Positions 61,503 through 64,000 of a stretch of DNA of 64,000 nucleotides are shown piece by piece (position 1 is the first letter of the stretch; each line of letters starts with the position of its first letter). A program made the translations under genes and the position numbers. The notes beneath the pieces were generated by a model that ran no database searches, was not told where the DNA came from, and saw only the letters and a list, made by a program, of their open reading frames with translations. Origin of the DNA: CAZTHK01 sp964613215 (GTDB taxonomy: Bacteria; Krumholzibacteriota; Krumholzibacteriia; Krumholzibacteriales; CAZTHK01); NCBI GenBank assembly GCA_964613215.1, contig CAZTHK010000008.1, positions 62,001 through 126,000 of the forward strand. The letters run 5' to 3'.

Positions 61503-64000
<2,498 letters not shown>

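Overview
This 64 kb stretch is a draft scaffold from an uncultured Gram-negative bacterium; a 100-N gap at 6540-6639 marks the draft status. Outer-membrane proteins are abundant: a TonB-dependent receptor, several lipoproteins and beta-barrels. Three large secreted proteins, and a fourth degraded fragment, end in the FlgD-like/type IX secretion type C-terminal domain (NYPNPFNP...SGVYF.R...KKM.L.R). With a Tricorn homologue, this points to the FCB superphylum, possibly a lineage such as Krumholzibacteriota, Latescibacterota or Eisenbacteria. That placement is inference; the window has no rRNA or tRNA gene to test it.

Layout. 1-5.8 kb: the end of a transketolase and a convergent Tricorn protease. 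6-17 kb: a minus-strand operon reading TonB receptor, four paralogous DUF4876-like lipoproteins, an outer-membrane barrel, and a Ycf48-like repeat protein. 17.7-22 kb: a signal peptide peptidase (SppA) fused to a barrel-like N-terminus, an orphan pseudopilin and an Nfu Fe-S scaffold protein. 22-35 kb: a secreted papain-like protease with a beta-helix, a cation efflux protein, a DegT aminotransferase, small orphan proteins, a secreted GH57 hydrolase and a phosphate transport pair. 36-42 kb: a TPR/sigma-54 activator with a small Pro-rich secreted protein, facing a good sigma-54 promoter. That promoter points at a serine protease with two identical PKD domains, a small lipoprotein related to the protease's N-terminal domain, and a remnant of a lost secreted protein.

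42-54.5 kb is a chemosensory cluster. CheY-CheX lies on the plus strand, CheA-CheR-CheD-HDOD-CheY-CheX-CheB on the minus strand, and CheW plus a soluble triple-PAS receptor diverge from cheA. No flagellar gene is present, so the output may be something other than swimming. 54.9-58.6 kb holds two convergent radical SAM proteins and an Rrf2 regulator. 58.9-64 kb is a phosphorelay operon (hybrid kinase, receiver, kinase, receiver, HDOD) that runs off the right edge.

Most notable: (i) the TonB/DUF4876x4/barrel operon with signs of gene conversion; (ii) the sigma-54 protease locus with a stand-alone copy of the protease N-domain; (iii) a radical SAM-like protein lacking the first cysteine of the cluster motif; (iv) a receptor with three Cys-rich PAS domains in exact 360-bp tandem; (v) two dispersed hairpin repeat families, one with compensatory base changes; (vi) two extended Shine-Dalgarno motifs at nearly the same distance (68-69 nt) upstream of secreted-protein genes.
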